NCBI RefSeq assembly: GCF_003627055.1
Contig: NZ_CP032624.1
Coordinates: forward strand, 1,178,001-1,242,000
Origin: Gryllotalpicola protaetiae
GTDB taxonomy: Bacteria; Actinomycetota; Actinomycetes; Actinomycetales; Microbacteriaceae
DNA: 64,000 nt
Direction of reading: 5' to 3'
Both the position numbers and the translations under genes were made by a program. The notes under the pieces are model-generated. The model worked only from the letters and a program-made list of their open reading frames with translations. It did not search any database and was not told where the DNA came from. Shown piece by piece: positions 17,231-25,423 of this stretch (position 1 is its first letter; every line of letters begins with the position of its first letter).

Positions 17231-19771
17231 CTAGTTCGCCGCAGGGGCAAGCAACCCGTTCGCGGTGCGCAGGACCAGCGGCGCGATGAACGCGGAAGGG
17301 TCGACGGCTGCGGACGATGCAATCTCGAAGCGCGCCGACTCCCCCGCGAGCAGGGTGACGAGCCCGCGGTCGACGCGGGCGGCCGGGTCGACACGGTCGA
17401 CCTGCAGGAACACGTCGCGTACATACGAGCGGGCGGTGACCGTCACCGCATAGCCGCCCTCGGTGCGCTCGGCGCGCGCATCGAGGGCATCCGCTTGCGG
17501 TGCGAGCGACTGATCGATCACGTCGGCAGGGTTCCAGAGCGCAGAGGCGAAGCCGGATGCCTGATCCAGAACACGCGCGACGACGAGCTCCCTCCGGCTG
17601 TCGCCCGCAGCGGCCACCTCCGCAGGGAGCTCGATCGTCGACGTGCCGCGAGCCCGAACCGTCACCAGGACGTTCTCGCTCGCAAACTCCTCGCCGGAGA
17701 ACGACAGCCGAGTCAGGGCGACCTCGCCCGACCAGTCGGAGCCCGTGTCGTTCACGAGCACAAGCGCGAGCACGTCCTGCTCGGGCGAGCTGCCTTCGAA
17801 GGCATTCGCCCTCGCCCGCTCGGACGCGCGCGGCTGGATCGTCGCGAACCTCGGAGCGTAGACGTCGCGCAGCGCGTACCAGAGCGGCTTGCGGTGCTCG
17901 TCGAAGTCGACGGCCGCCCACGACACGACCGGCCAGTTGTCGTTCAGCTGCCACAGCACGGTGCCCGTGTTGTGCGGTGTGAGCGAGCGGAAGTGCGCGA
18001 CGCCGAAGGCGATCGCCTGCGCCTGGTTCAGCTGGGTGGCCCAGTGCCAATCGTCGATGGATGCCGGAATCGGAATATGTCCCTGGGCGCCGCGCTCGAG
18101 CTTCTCATTGCCGAGGTGCGCCTTCTGGTGCACGAGCATCTCGGCCCCGAACGGGGCGAGGGGCTCGTCGTGCACGACCCGGGTCAGGGTCGACCAGGCC
18201 GGCGGTCCCTGGAAGCCGAACTCGGAGACGAAGCGGGGCGTGTAGTCGCGGTACGCCGCGTAGTCGCGCCGGTTCCAGACGTCCCAGATGTGCATGGTTC
18301 CGTTGTGCTCGTCGTTCGGGTGCAGGTACTCGCCGAAGCTGAACGGCGACGCCGGCGAGTAGAACCGCGTCGGGTCGAGTTCGGCGATGAGCCGCGGGAA
18401 CAGCTCGCGGTAGTAGCCGTTGCCCCAGGTGCGATCGCCGAGGCGGGCGGGCCAGCCCCAGTCGACGTAGCCCCAGATGTTCTCGTTGTTTCCGTTCCAG
18501 ATCACGAGAGACGGATGCGTGGACAGGCGGGTGATCTGCTCGCGCGCCTCCGCCTCGACCTCGACCGACAGATGCTCTTCCTCTGCGTACGCCGCGCAGG
18601 CGAACAGGAAGTCCTGCCAGACGAGCAGACCGAGCTCGTCGGCGCGCTCGTAGAACGCGTCCGACTCGTAGATGCCGCCACCCCAGACGCGCAGCAGGTT
18701 GACGTTCGCCTCCACCGCGTCGTCGAGCCGCCGCCGGTAGCGCGCAGCCGGGATCTCGGTGAGGAACGCGTGGTCCGGAATCCAGTTCACGCCGCGCACG
18801 AGCACGAGCTCGTCGTTGACGAACAGCTCGAACGGCCGGCCGGCCGCATCAGGCGCGGTGTTCACGTGCACGTTGCGGAAGCCGACGCGGCCGACCCACT
18901 GGGCTTCGCCGACCGACACGGTCACGTCGTAGAGCGCCGCGTCGCCGTGGCCGATCGGCCACCACCTGTGCACGTCGGCGATGCGCGCGGTGACAACGAC
19001 GGATGCGGCATCCGCCGGCGCGTCGGACACCGCCGTCGCGCCCTGGCCGAACCCCGCGACCTTCACGGTGGCAGCCAGATCGACGCCCGCATCGGTGCCG
19101 TCGTGCTCCAGCGCGAGGTGCGCGGTCAGCACACCGGTGCCGTCCGGCTCGACCGCGACGAGCGGGCGCACTGCGTCGATGCGCACCCCAGACCACGAGT
19201 CGATGCCGATCGGCTGCCAGATGCCGACACCCGCGACGTCGATGCCCCAGTCCCACCCGAAATGCGACGCGGTCTTGCGCAGCTGGTTGAAGTCGTGGTG
19301 GTTCACCTGCGGCAGCGCGCCGTAGCGCGCGGCCCGCGCCTCGACCTCGGGCACCGGAGCCGAGAACTCGACGATGAGCTCGTTCGCGCCCTCGCGCAGC
19401 AGGGCGGCGACGGGCCACCGGTACGAGCGGTGCTGGTTCTCGGTGTGCGCGACGACCTCGCCGTTCAGCACGACCCGCGCGACCGTGTCGAGCCCGTAGG
19501 CCACCAGATCGTGCCGCGTCGACCCGTCGTCATGCCACGAGAACGTCGTCGCGTACCGCCATGACGTGTCGCCGATCCACTGCTGCGCGGCCTCGTTGTC
19601 GCCGTCGAACGGGTCGGCGATGAGCCCCGCGCGCAGCAGGTCGGTGTGGATCACGCCGGGCACGACCGCGGGCACGGTCCCGGCAGGGAAGCCCGCGGGC
19701 AACGGCCCGCCGAGAGGCTCGACGGTCCAGGCATCCGTGATCGGCGTGAAGGTGAAAGGCGTGAAAGTCAT
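17231..19771 (-). CDS. beta-mannosidase, glycoside hydrolase family 2
   Basis: An 846-residue GH2 enzyme that would release terminal beta-linked mannose from manno-oligosaccharides. N-terminal sugar-binding domain (VVPGVIHTDLLRAGLI; DTSWRYATTFSW), immunoglobulin-like domain, then a TIM barrel with RVWGGGIYESDAFYERADEL, GLLVWQDFLFACAAY, acid/base Glu430 in WNGNNE and nucleophile Glu517 in FVSEFG. RVWGGGIYE and WNGNNE are more typical of beta-mannosidases than beta-galactosidases or glucuronidases. There is no signal peptide, so it acts in the cytosol on imported sugar. It overlaps the upstream ABC ATPase gene by 4 nt. Confidence 0.92.
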   Translation of the reverse strand: MTFTPFTFTPITDAWTVEPLGGPLPAGFPAGTVPAVVPGVIHTDLLRAGLIADPFDGDNEAAQQWIGDTSWRYATTFSWHDDGSTRHDLVAYGLDTVARVVLNGEVVAHTENQHRSYRWPVAALLREGANELIVEFSAPVPEVEARAARYGALPQVNHHDFNQLRKTASHFGWDWGIDVAGVGIWQPIGIDSWSGVRIDAVRPLVAVEPDGTGVLTAHLALEHDGTDAGVDLAATVKVAGFGQGATAVSDAPADAASVVVTARIADVHRWWPIGHGDAALYDVTVSVGEAQWVGRVGFRNVHVNTAPDAAGRPFELFVNDELVLVRGVNWIPDHAFLTEIPAARYRRRLDDAVEANVNLLRVWGGGIYESDAFYERADELGLLVWQDFLFACAAYAEEEHLSVEVEAEAREQITRLSTHPSLVIWNGNNENIWGYVDWGWPARLGDRTWGNGYYRELFPRLIAELDPTRFYSPASPFSFGEYLHPNDEHNGTMHIWDVWNRRDYAAYRDYTPRFVSEFGFQGPPAWSTLTRVVHDEPLAPFGAEMLVHQKAHLGNEKLERGAQGHIPIPASIDDWHWATQLNQAQAIAFGVAHFRSLTPHNTGTVLWQLNDNWPVVSWAAVDFDEHRKPLWYALRDVYAPRFATIQPRASERARANAFEGSSPEQDVLALVLVNDTGSDWSGEVALTRLSFSGEEFASENVLVTVRARGTSTIELPAEVAAAGDSRRELVVARVLDQASGFASALWNPADVIDQSLAPQADALDARAERTEGGYAVTVTARSYVRDVFLQVDRVDPAARVDRGLVTLLAGESARFEIASSAAVDPSAFIAPLVLRTANGLLAPAAN

Positions 19772-20580
19772 GCTCCGGCAATCTGCTTCAGTCTCAGCTC
19801 AGGGTTCGGCGCGGCGGCCGCGAGCTTCTTGGTGTACTCGTGCTGCGGGTTCAGGATGACCTCGTCGGCGGGTCCCCGCTCGACGATCTCGCCCTTGTAC
19901 ATCACCAGGATCTCGTCGCTGAAGTGCCGGGCCGTCGCCAGGTCGTGCGTGATGTAGAGCACCCCGAGATTGTCCTCGCGCTGCAGCTGCGCCAACAGGT
20001 TCAGCACGCCGAGCCGGATCGACACGTCGAGCATCGACACGGGCTCGTCGGCGATCAGCATGGTCGGCTCAGGGGCGAGAGCGCGCGCGATCGCGACACG
20101 CTGGCGCTGACCGCCTGACAATTCGTGCGGATGCTTGGCCGCGACCTCGTCAGCCGGGGTGAGCCGCACCCGTTCGAGCAGCCGGCGCACCGCCGCGTCG
20201 ACCTCGGCGCGGCCCGTCGCCCGCTTGTGGATCTTCAGCGGCCGCGCGAGGTGGTGCGCGACCGAGTGGTACGGGTTGAGCGAGGCGAACGGGTCCTGGA
20301 AGACCATCTGCACGTGGTTGCGGTAGGCGCGCAGGCCGGCGCCGTGCCTCTTGATCGGATGCCCGTCCAAGAGGATCTGGCCGCGGGTCGGCGCCTCGAG
20401 CTGCAGCAGCAGCTTCGCGATCGTCGACTTGCCTGAGCCGGACTGGCCCACGAGCGCGACGGTCTTCCCCGACTCGATCGTGAAGCTCACGTCGTTCACG
20501 GCGAGCAGCTTCCCAGAGCGGCCACGCTCACCGCGGACGCGGTACTCCTTGGTCACGCCCCGGAACTCGAGGGTGCTCAT
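19768..20580 (-). CDS. ABC transporter ATP-binding protein, OppF/DppF type
   Basis: Second ATPase of a dipeptide/oligosaccharide-type importer. The 270-residue product has Walker A LVGQSGSGKSTIAKLL, signature LSGGQRQRVAIARAL, Walker B MLIADEPVSMLD and the switch His in YITHDLATARH. It lacks the long C-terminal oligopeptide extension of OppD but has GEIVERGPADEVILNPQHEYTKKLA, typical of OppF. It overlaps the preceding ATPase gene by 4 nt and the beta-mannosidase by 4 nt, so transporter and hydrolase are translated as one unit. Confidence 0.93.
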   Translation of the reverse strand: MSTLEFRGVTKEYRVRGERGRSGKLLAVNDVSFTIESGKTVALVGQSGSGKSTIAKLLLQLEAPTRGQILLDGHPIKRHGAGLRAYRNHVQMVFQDPFASLNPYHSVAHHLARPLKIHKRATGRAEVDAAVRRLLERVRLTPADEVAAKHPHELSGGQRQRVAIARALAPEPTMLIADEPVSMLDVSIRLGVLNLLAQLQREDNLGVLYITHDLATARHFSDEILVMYKGEIVERGPADEVILNPQHEYTKKLAAAAPNPELRLKQIAGA

Positions 20581-21455
20581 GAGGCCACCACCTCCTGGTC
20601 GGTCTCGGTCAGCCTGTCGTCGGCGACCCCGGTGCGGATGAAGTCGCCGCGCTCCCCCGTCAGCGACGGGAACGAGGCGAGCAGCCGCTTCGTGTAGTCG
20701 TTCTGCGGGTTGGTGTACAGCTCATACGCGTCGTTCAGCTCGACGATCTCGCCCGCCTTCATGACCGCGATGCGGTCGCTGATCTCGAGCAGCAGCGGCA
20801 GGTCGTGCGTGATGAAGATGACCGCGAAGCCGAGCTCGGCGCGCAGCCGGGTGATCTCGTCGAGGATCTCGCGCTGCACGACCACGTCGAGTGCGGTCGT
20901 CGGCTCGTCCATGATCATCACCTGCGGGTCGAGCGCCATCGCCATGGCGATCATGACGCGCTGCCGCATGCCGCCGGAGAGCTCGTGCGGGAACGATTTG
21001 AGCCGCGAGCGGTCGACGCCGACGCGCTCGAGGAGGTCGCCGCACTTCTGCACTCGCTCGGCGCGCGAGAGCTCTGGTCGGTGGGTCGTGAACACATCCT
21101 CGAGCTGCGCCTGGATCGAGATGACGGGGTTGAGCGAGTTCATCGCCCCCTGGAACACCATCGAGATCTTGTCCCAGCGGAACTGCCGCAGCTCTTCGCC
21201 GGTCAGTGTCGACAGGTCGGCAGACCAGCCCTCGCGCGAGTGGAAGGTCGCGTTTCCGCTCGTGATCAGTGCGGGCGGCTTGAGCAGGCGCGTGATGCCG
21301 TAGGCGAGGGTGGATTTCCCGCAGCCCGACTCGCCCGCGAGGCCGAGGATCTCGCCGCGGCCGAGCGTCAGGCTGACGTTCTTGACGGCGTGGGTCGTGA
21401 CCGCGCCGAGGTAGTCGACGCTGAAGTCCTGGATCGTGATGACGGGGTCGTTCAC
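20577..21455 (-). CDS. ABC transporter ATP-binding protein, OppD/DppD type
   Basis: First ATPase of the importer, 292 residues. Walker A LAGESGCGKSTLAYGI, signature LSGGMRQRVMIAMAMALDP, Walker B VMIMDEPTTALD and FITHDLPLLLEIS. The start is taken as the GTG at 21455, whose TGA-overlapping position (GTGA) couples it to the permease gene and directly precedes the conserved VITIQDFSVDYLG; a longer reading upstream would run antiparallel to family homology and through the permease gene. Confidence 0.92.
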   Translation of the reverse strand: MNDPVITIQDFSVDYLGAVTTHAVKNVSLTLGRGEILGLAGESGCGKSTLAYGITRLLKPPALITSGNATFHSREGWSADLSTLTGEELRQFRWDKISMVFQGAMNSLNPVISIQAQLEDVFTTHRPELSRAERVQKCGDLLERVGVDRSRLKSFPHELSGGMRQRVMIAMAMALDPQVMIMDEPTTALDVVVQREILDEITRLRAELGFAVIFITHDLPLLLEISDRIAVMKAGEIVELNDAYELYTNPQNDYTKRLLASFPSLTGERGDFIRTGVADDRLTETDQEVVAS

Positions 21456-22429
21456 TTGAGGTTCTCCGCTTCCAGCTGCGCGATCTGCGCGGGGGTGAGG
21501 CCCCACTTCTTGCGCTGCGCGCGCGTGGAGTTCCGCAGCTTCGGGTTGATGATCTCGTCGATCGAGAAGTTGATCAGCGACAGCGCGCACCCGAACAGTG
21601 CGATCAACAGACCGGGCGGCACGAACCACCACCAGGCGCCCTGAGTGAGCGCCAGGTCGTTGTACGCCTGGAACAGGATCGTGCCGAGCGTGAAGGTGTT
21701 GTTCGCGCCGAGGCCGAGGAACGAGAGCCCCGCCTCACCGAGGATCGCGAAGATGATCGCGAACACGAACTGGCTCGCCATGACGGGGATCAGATTGGGA
21801 AGGATCTCGACCACGAGAATCCGCCATGCCTTCTCGCCCGACACCCGTGATGCAGACACGTAGTCGCGACTGCGGATACTGAGCGTGACCGCGCGCAGCA
21901 CGCGGGCAGAGCCCGCCCAGCTGGTCAGCGCGAGCACGACGGCGATCAGGAAGATCCCACGCTGAGCCGGCGGCACGTAGTTGCCGATCACGATCGTGAG
22001 CGGCAGTCCGGGGATGACGAGGACGACGTTCGTGAACAGCGCGACGGAGTCGTCGAGCGCCCCGCCGAGGTAGGCGGCGACGATGCCGAAGATGCCGGAG
22101 AGGACAGTCGCGAGCACCCCGACGGAGAAGCCGATGATCAACGACCCGCGCGTGCCCCAGGCGATCTGCGACCAGACGTCCTGGCCGGTCTGCGTGGTCC
22201 CGAGCAGATGTCCGTGCGTTCCTGGCGGCGCGAACGCGAGCGTGCTGATGGCGTTCGGGTCGCCCACGAGCAGCGGGCCGATGATCGCCCAGAGCACAAT
22301 GACGCCGGCGAGGCTCAGCCCGACGACGAGCTTGGGCGACCAGCTCGGCATGAGGGCCGCGAAGCTGCGCCGCTGAGCGGTCGGCGCGACGGCGGGAACG
22401 GCGTCGCCCGTAGAGACGGTGGAGGTCAT
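21452..22429 (-). CDS. ABC transporter permease, OppC/DppC type
   Basis: Second permease of the importer, 325 residues, with an N-terminal hydrophilic stretch and about six membrane segments. It has an OppC-like GTDxxGRD-related loop (LGTTQTGQDVWSQIAWGTRGSL) and the EAA-type loop (YVSASRVSGEKAWRILVVEILPNLIP). It lies 18 nt after the first permease gene and overlaps the following ATPase gene by 4 nt. Confidence 0.92.
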   Translation of the reverse strand: MTSTVSTGDAVPAVAPTAQRRSFAALMPSWSPKLVVGLSLAGVIVLWAIIGPLLVGDPNAISTLAFAPPGTHGHLLGTTQTGQDVWSQIAWGTRGSLIIGFSVGVLATVLSGIFGIVAAYLGGALDDSVALFTNVVLVIPGLPLTIVIGNYVPPAQRGIFLIAVVLALTSWAGSARVLRAVTLSIRSRDYVSASRVSGEKAWRILVVEILPNLIPVMASQFVFAIIFAILGEAGLSFLGLGANNTFTLGTILFQAYNDLALTQGAWWWFVPPGLLIALFGCALSLINFSIDEIINPKLRNSTRAQRKKWGLTPAQIAQLEAENLK

Positions 22430-22447
22430 GGTTTCCGTTCCTTGCCG

Positions 22448-23443
22448 CTAGGCCCGCGCCCGGGTGCGGGGGTCGATGAGGCCGTACAGCAGGTCCACGA
22501 TGAGGTTCGCGGCGAGCACCGACAGCGAGATGACGAGGAAGATGCCCTGCATGAGCGCGTAGTCGTCGTTCGACACGGCCGTCCAGAGCAGCTGGCCGAC
22601 GCCGGGGTAGCTGAACACCTGCTCGGTGACGATCGAGCCGGCGACGACGAAGCCGAGTGAGATCGCGAAGCCGGATAGCGAGGGCAGCACGGCGTTGCGG
22701 GCGGCATAGGTGAGTCGCACGCGGCTGGGCTTGAGGCCCTTCGCCTCGGCGGTGACGATGTAGTCCTCCGACAGGGTGGCGACCATCATGTTGCGCATCC
22801 CGAGCATCCAGCCGCCGATCGACGACAGCACGATCGTGAGCGCAGGCAGGAACCCGTAGTAGATCGCGCTGCCGATGAACTGGAGGCTGAAGCCGGGCAC
22901 GAGGCCCGAGTTGACGTTGTAGCCGCCCGCGTACGGGAAGATCGGGAAGACCCGGGTGAGCACCAGCACGAGGATGAGCGCGAGCCAGAAGTACGGCACC
23001 GCCTGGAACATCGTCGTGACGGGAATGAGGTTGTCGAGCCACGAGCCGCGCCGCCAGCCGGCGAACATGCCGAGCCCGATTCCGAGCAGGAACGAGATGA
23101 TCGTCGAGAGGCCGATCAGGGCGATGGTCCATGGCAGCGCCTGGGCGATCACCGTCGTGACGTTCTCGGGGAAGTTGACGACCGAGACCCCGAGGTTGCC
23201 GTGGGCGAGGTTCACGAGGTACTCGCCGTACTGCTGCAGCCAGTTGCCGCCGCCACCCTGGCCGAGGGCGATCGACAGCGCCTTGCGCGTGCCGGGTGTG
23301 ACGGGCTGCCCGGCCGCGCCCATCTTCGCGATGAGGATGTCGACGGGGTTGCCCGGCATCAGGCGGGGAATGAGGAAGTTCAGGGTCAGCGCCGCCCAGA
23401 GGGCGACGACATAGAACCCGATCTTCTGCAGGTAGAACCGCAT
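22448..23443 (-). CDS. ABC transporter permease, OppB/DppB type
   Basis: First permease of the importer, 331 residues. Begins with the OppB-like start FYVVALWAALTLNFLIPRLMPGNP, has six predicted membrane segments and the EAA loop EDYIVTAEAKGLKPSRVRLTYAARNAVLPSL. GGAAAG lies about 10 nt before the ATG. A 100-nt gap with a strong hairpin separates it from the substrate-binding protein gene upstream. Confidence 0.92.
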   Translation of the reverse strand: MRFYLQKIGFYVVALWAALTLNFLIPRLMPGNPVDILIAKMGAAGQPVTPGTRKALSIALGQGGGGNWLQQYGEYLVNLAHGNLGVSVVNFPENVTTVIAQALPWTIALIGLSTIISFLLGIGLGMFAGWRRGSWLDNLIPVTTMFQAVPYFWLALILVLVLTRVFPIFPYAGGYNVNSGLVPGFSLQFIGSAIYYGFLPALTIVLSSIGGWMLGMRNMMVATLSEDYIVTAEAKGLKPSRVRLTYAARNAVLPSLSGFAISLGFVVAGSIVTEQVFSYPGVGQLLWTAVSNDDYALMQGIFLVISLSVLAANLIVDLLYGLIDPRTRARA

Positions 23444-23492
23444 CGTTGCGCTTTCCGATCGCTGTGGTGGGGTGACGGATGCCGGCGAGCCG

Positions 23493-23521
23493 GGGCCGAG
23501 GAGCGTGAGGCCCCTCGGCCC
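23493..23521 (-). terminator. hairpin between binding-protein and permease genes (attenuator-like)
   Basis: A 9-bp perfect GC stem (GGGCCGAGG paired with CCTCGGCCC) around an 11-nt loop lies in the 100-nt gap after the substrate-binding protein gene. There is no U-tract, so it is more likely a partial terminator or an mRNA-stabilising element that keeps the binding protein more abundant than the permeases. Confidence 0.55.
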
Positions 23522-23543
23522 GCGGTTCGTCAGGAGTGGTGCG

Positions 23544-25244
23544 TCACTTGGCGGGGCGGATCGCCTTCAGGACGATGCCGGCGTCCCATGCCTTCCACGG
23601 CTCGGGGAACGCGTACAGGTTGTCCGCGCTCGGCCAGCCGGTGGCGTGCGAGGTGTTGAACTCGGTGAGCGCCTGGTTGACGTAGATCGGGATGATCGGC
23701 AGCTGCTTCACCACCGTGTCCTGGATCGTGCCGTACTCCTTCAGCAGCGCCGCGTCGTCGCTCGGGTTGGTCGAGGCGAGCGTCTTGAGCGCAGCGTCGA
23801 CCGCCGGGTCGGAGAAGCGCGAGGTGTTCGTCGAGGACGGCGAGCCGACCTTCGCCGTCGCGGCGGTGTTGAGGTAGTTGTTGTAGATGTAGTACGGCGA
23901 CGCGGACGCCCCGGGGTTCACCGAGTTGAGCGAGAGCTGGAACTTGCCGGTCGTCTCCGAGTTCGACCACGCGTTCTGCGCGACCTGGTTGACGGTGAGG
24001 TTGATGCCGGCCTTCTGCAGCTGGCCCTTGAGCAGCGTGCAGACCGTGTCGTAGTCGGTCCAGCCCGAGACGACGTTGATCGTCAGGTCGAGCTCGGTGC
24101 CGCCCTTCTCGTAGAAGCCCTTCGAGTTCAGCGTCCAACCGTCCGCCTCGAGCGTGCTCTTGGCCTTCGCCGCGTCAGCGCCCTCCGGCAGCATCTCGTT
24201 CGCCTGGTCGGCGACCCACTTCTTGTTGACCGCGGGCACGAGCAGCGTCGGCGAGCCGGGCTCGCCGAAGCCGTTGAGCGCCTGCGCGTTCAGCTGGGTG
24301 CGGTCCATCGCGTCGTAGATCGCCTGGCGCACTGCGACGTCGGTCTGCGGGCCGGTGCAGCCGAGGTCCGCGTTCGAGCAGGTCACGATCGACGTGGTCG
24401 AGTCGGCCGTGTTCACGTAGGCCACGTTGGGGTGCTTCTTGACGATGTCCTTCAGCGTGGGCAGGTAGGAGCCCATCCAGTCGACCTGGCCGGATTCGAG
24501 AGCGCTGGTCGCGGCGTCCGCATTCGCCAGCGAGATGAAGCGCACCGTCTCGATCTTGGGCGCGTCGTCGCCGGTGCCCCAGTAGTTCGGGTTCTTCTTC
24601 AGCGTGTAGCTCTGCGGGGTGAACGTGTCGAGCTCGTACGCGCCGGAGCCGACGGGCTTCGTGTTGGTGGTCTTCAGGACATCGGGGATCTTCGACCAGA
24701 TCTTCTCCGGGACGATCGCGATGTTGCCGAGGATCTGCGGCTCGAGCGTGAACGAGGTGCTCGGGAAGGTCAGCACGACGTCGTCGCCGTCCTGTTTGGT
24801 GGTCCACGTCTGACCGAGCGTGTTGAGCGAGGCCGTCGACTCGTAGTGGTTCAGCGTCCATGCGACGTCGCCGGCGGTGAGTGCGGATCCGTCGCTCCAC
24901 TTGGCGCCCGTGCGCACCGTGATGGTGAGCTGCGTGCCGTCGCTGTTCCAGGCGTACTTGGTGCCGAGCAGCGGAACCGGGTCCTGCGAGCGGGCCATGT
25001 TGTAGTAGAAGAGCGTCTCGTAGATGACGCCCTGGGTGGGCTGGAGCTCGGCCCCGGTGGTCAGCCACGGGTTGAAGTTCTCGGTGAAGTTCCCGACCGA
25101 GCCGTTGAACAGCGTGACCGTGCTGTTCGAGCCGGATGCGGATTTGGTGCTGCCGCTCGAGCCGGAGCAGCCCGAGAGCGCGAGAGCGGCGGATGCCGCG
25201 AGCGCAGCGGCGCCGATGAGCAGCCGCTTCCTGGTGATTGTCAT
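23544..25244 (-). CDS. ABC transporter substrate-binding lipoprotein, family 5 (peptide/oligosaccharide type)
   Basis: Extracytoplasmic binding protein, 566 residues. A lipoprotein signal (KRLLIGAAALAASAALALSGC, in two parts: basic start, hydrophobic core, lipobox LSGC with Cys26) anchors it to the membrane. The mature part has the SBP_bac_5 features: YETLFYYN, VRTGAKWSDGSALTAGDVAWTL and YDAMDRTQLN. Proteins of this class bind peptides, but several, such as those of Thermotoga, bind manno- or cello-oligosaccharides. Its operon contains a beta-mannosidase, so a beta-mannoside is the likely ligand here. It is divergent from the ROK regulator. Confidence 0.92.
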   Translation of the reverse strand: MTITRKRLLIGAAALAASAALALSGCSGSSGSTKSASGSNSTVTLFNGSVGNFTENFNPWLTTGAELQPTQGVIYETLFYYNMARSQDPVPLLGTKYAWNSDGTQLTITVRTGAKWSDGSALTAGDVAWTLNHYESTASLNTLGQTWTTKQDGDDVVLTFPSTSFTLEPQILGNIAIVPEKIWSKIPDVLKTTNTKPVGSGAYELDTFTPQSYTLKKNPNYWGTGDDAPKIETVRFISLANADAATSALESGQVDWMGSYLPTLKDIVKKHPNVAYVNTADSTTSIVTCSNADLGCTGPQTDVAVRQAIYDAMDRTQLNAQALNGFGEPGSPTLLVPAVNKKWVADQANEMLPEGADAAKAKSTLEADGWTLNSKGFYEKGGTELDLTINVVSGWTDYDTVCTLLKGQLQKAGINLTVNQVAQNAWSNSETTGKFQLSLNSVNPGASASPYYIYNNYLNTAATAKVGSPSSTNTSRFSDPAVDAALKTLASTNPSDDAALLKEYGTIQDTVVKQLPIIPIYVNQALTEFNTSHATGWPSADNLYAFPEPWKAWDAGIVLKAIRPAK

Positions 25245-25346
25245 CGTTGACCCTTCAGTGGAATGGAGGCAGTTGGTGCTTCCTGCACTCGCGCCGGGTC
25301 AGCGCTGACCTCGACTCTGCGGTGCGTTCCCCACTTTTTTAGATGA

Positions 25347-25356
25347 CTTTATAAAG
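25347..25356. promoter_or_regulatory. palindrome CTTTATAAAG in the ROK/transporter gap
   Basis: Perfect 10-bp AT-rich palindrome in the 179-nt gap between the divergent binding-protein and ROK genes. ROK repressors (NagC/Mlc/XylR type) bind AT-rich TTTA/TAAA half-sites, so this is a candidate operator. Confidence 0.45.
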
Positions 25357-25423
25357 CACGTCAAGTTAGTAGGATCATGGGGCGCGTCACAATGAGGTAA
25401 CACACAGGACGAGAGGAGGCGGC

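Noticed and set aside
16346-19564. A plus-strand open frame of over 1000 codons opposite the beta-mannosidase and LacI-type genes
   Set aside because: The minus-strand genes have complete family motifs and catalytic residues; the plus frame has none and is Arg/Asp/His-rich shadow.
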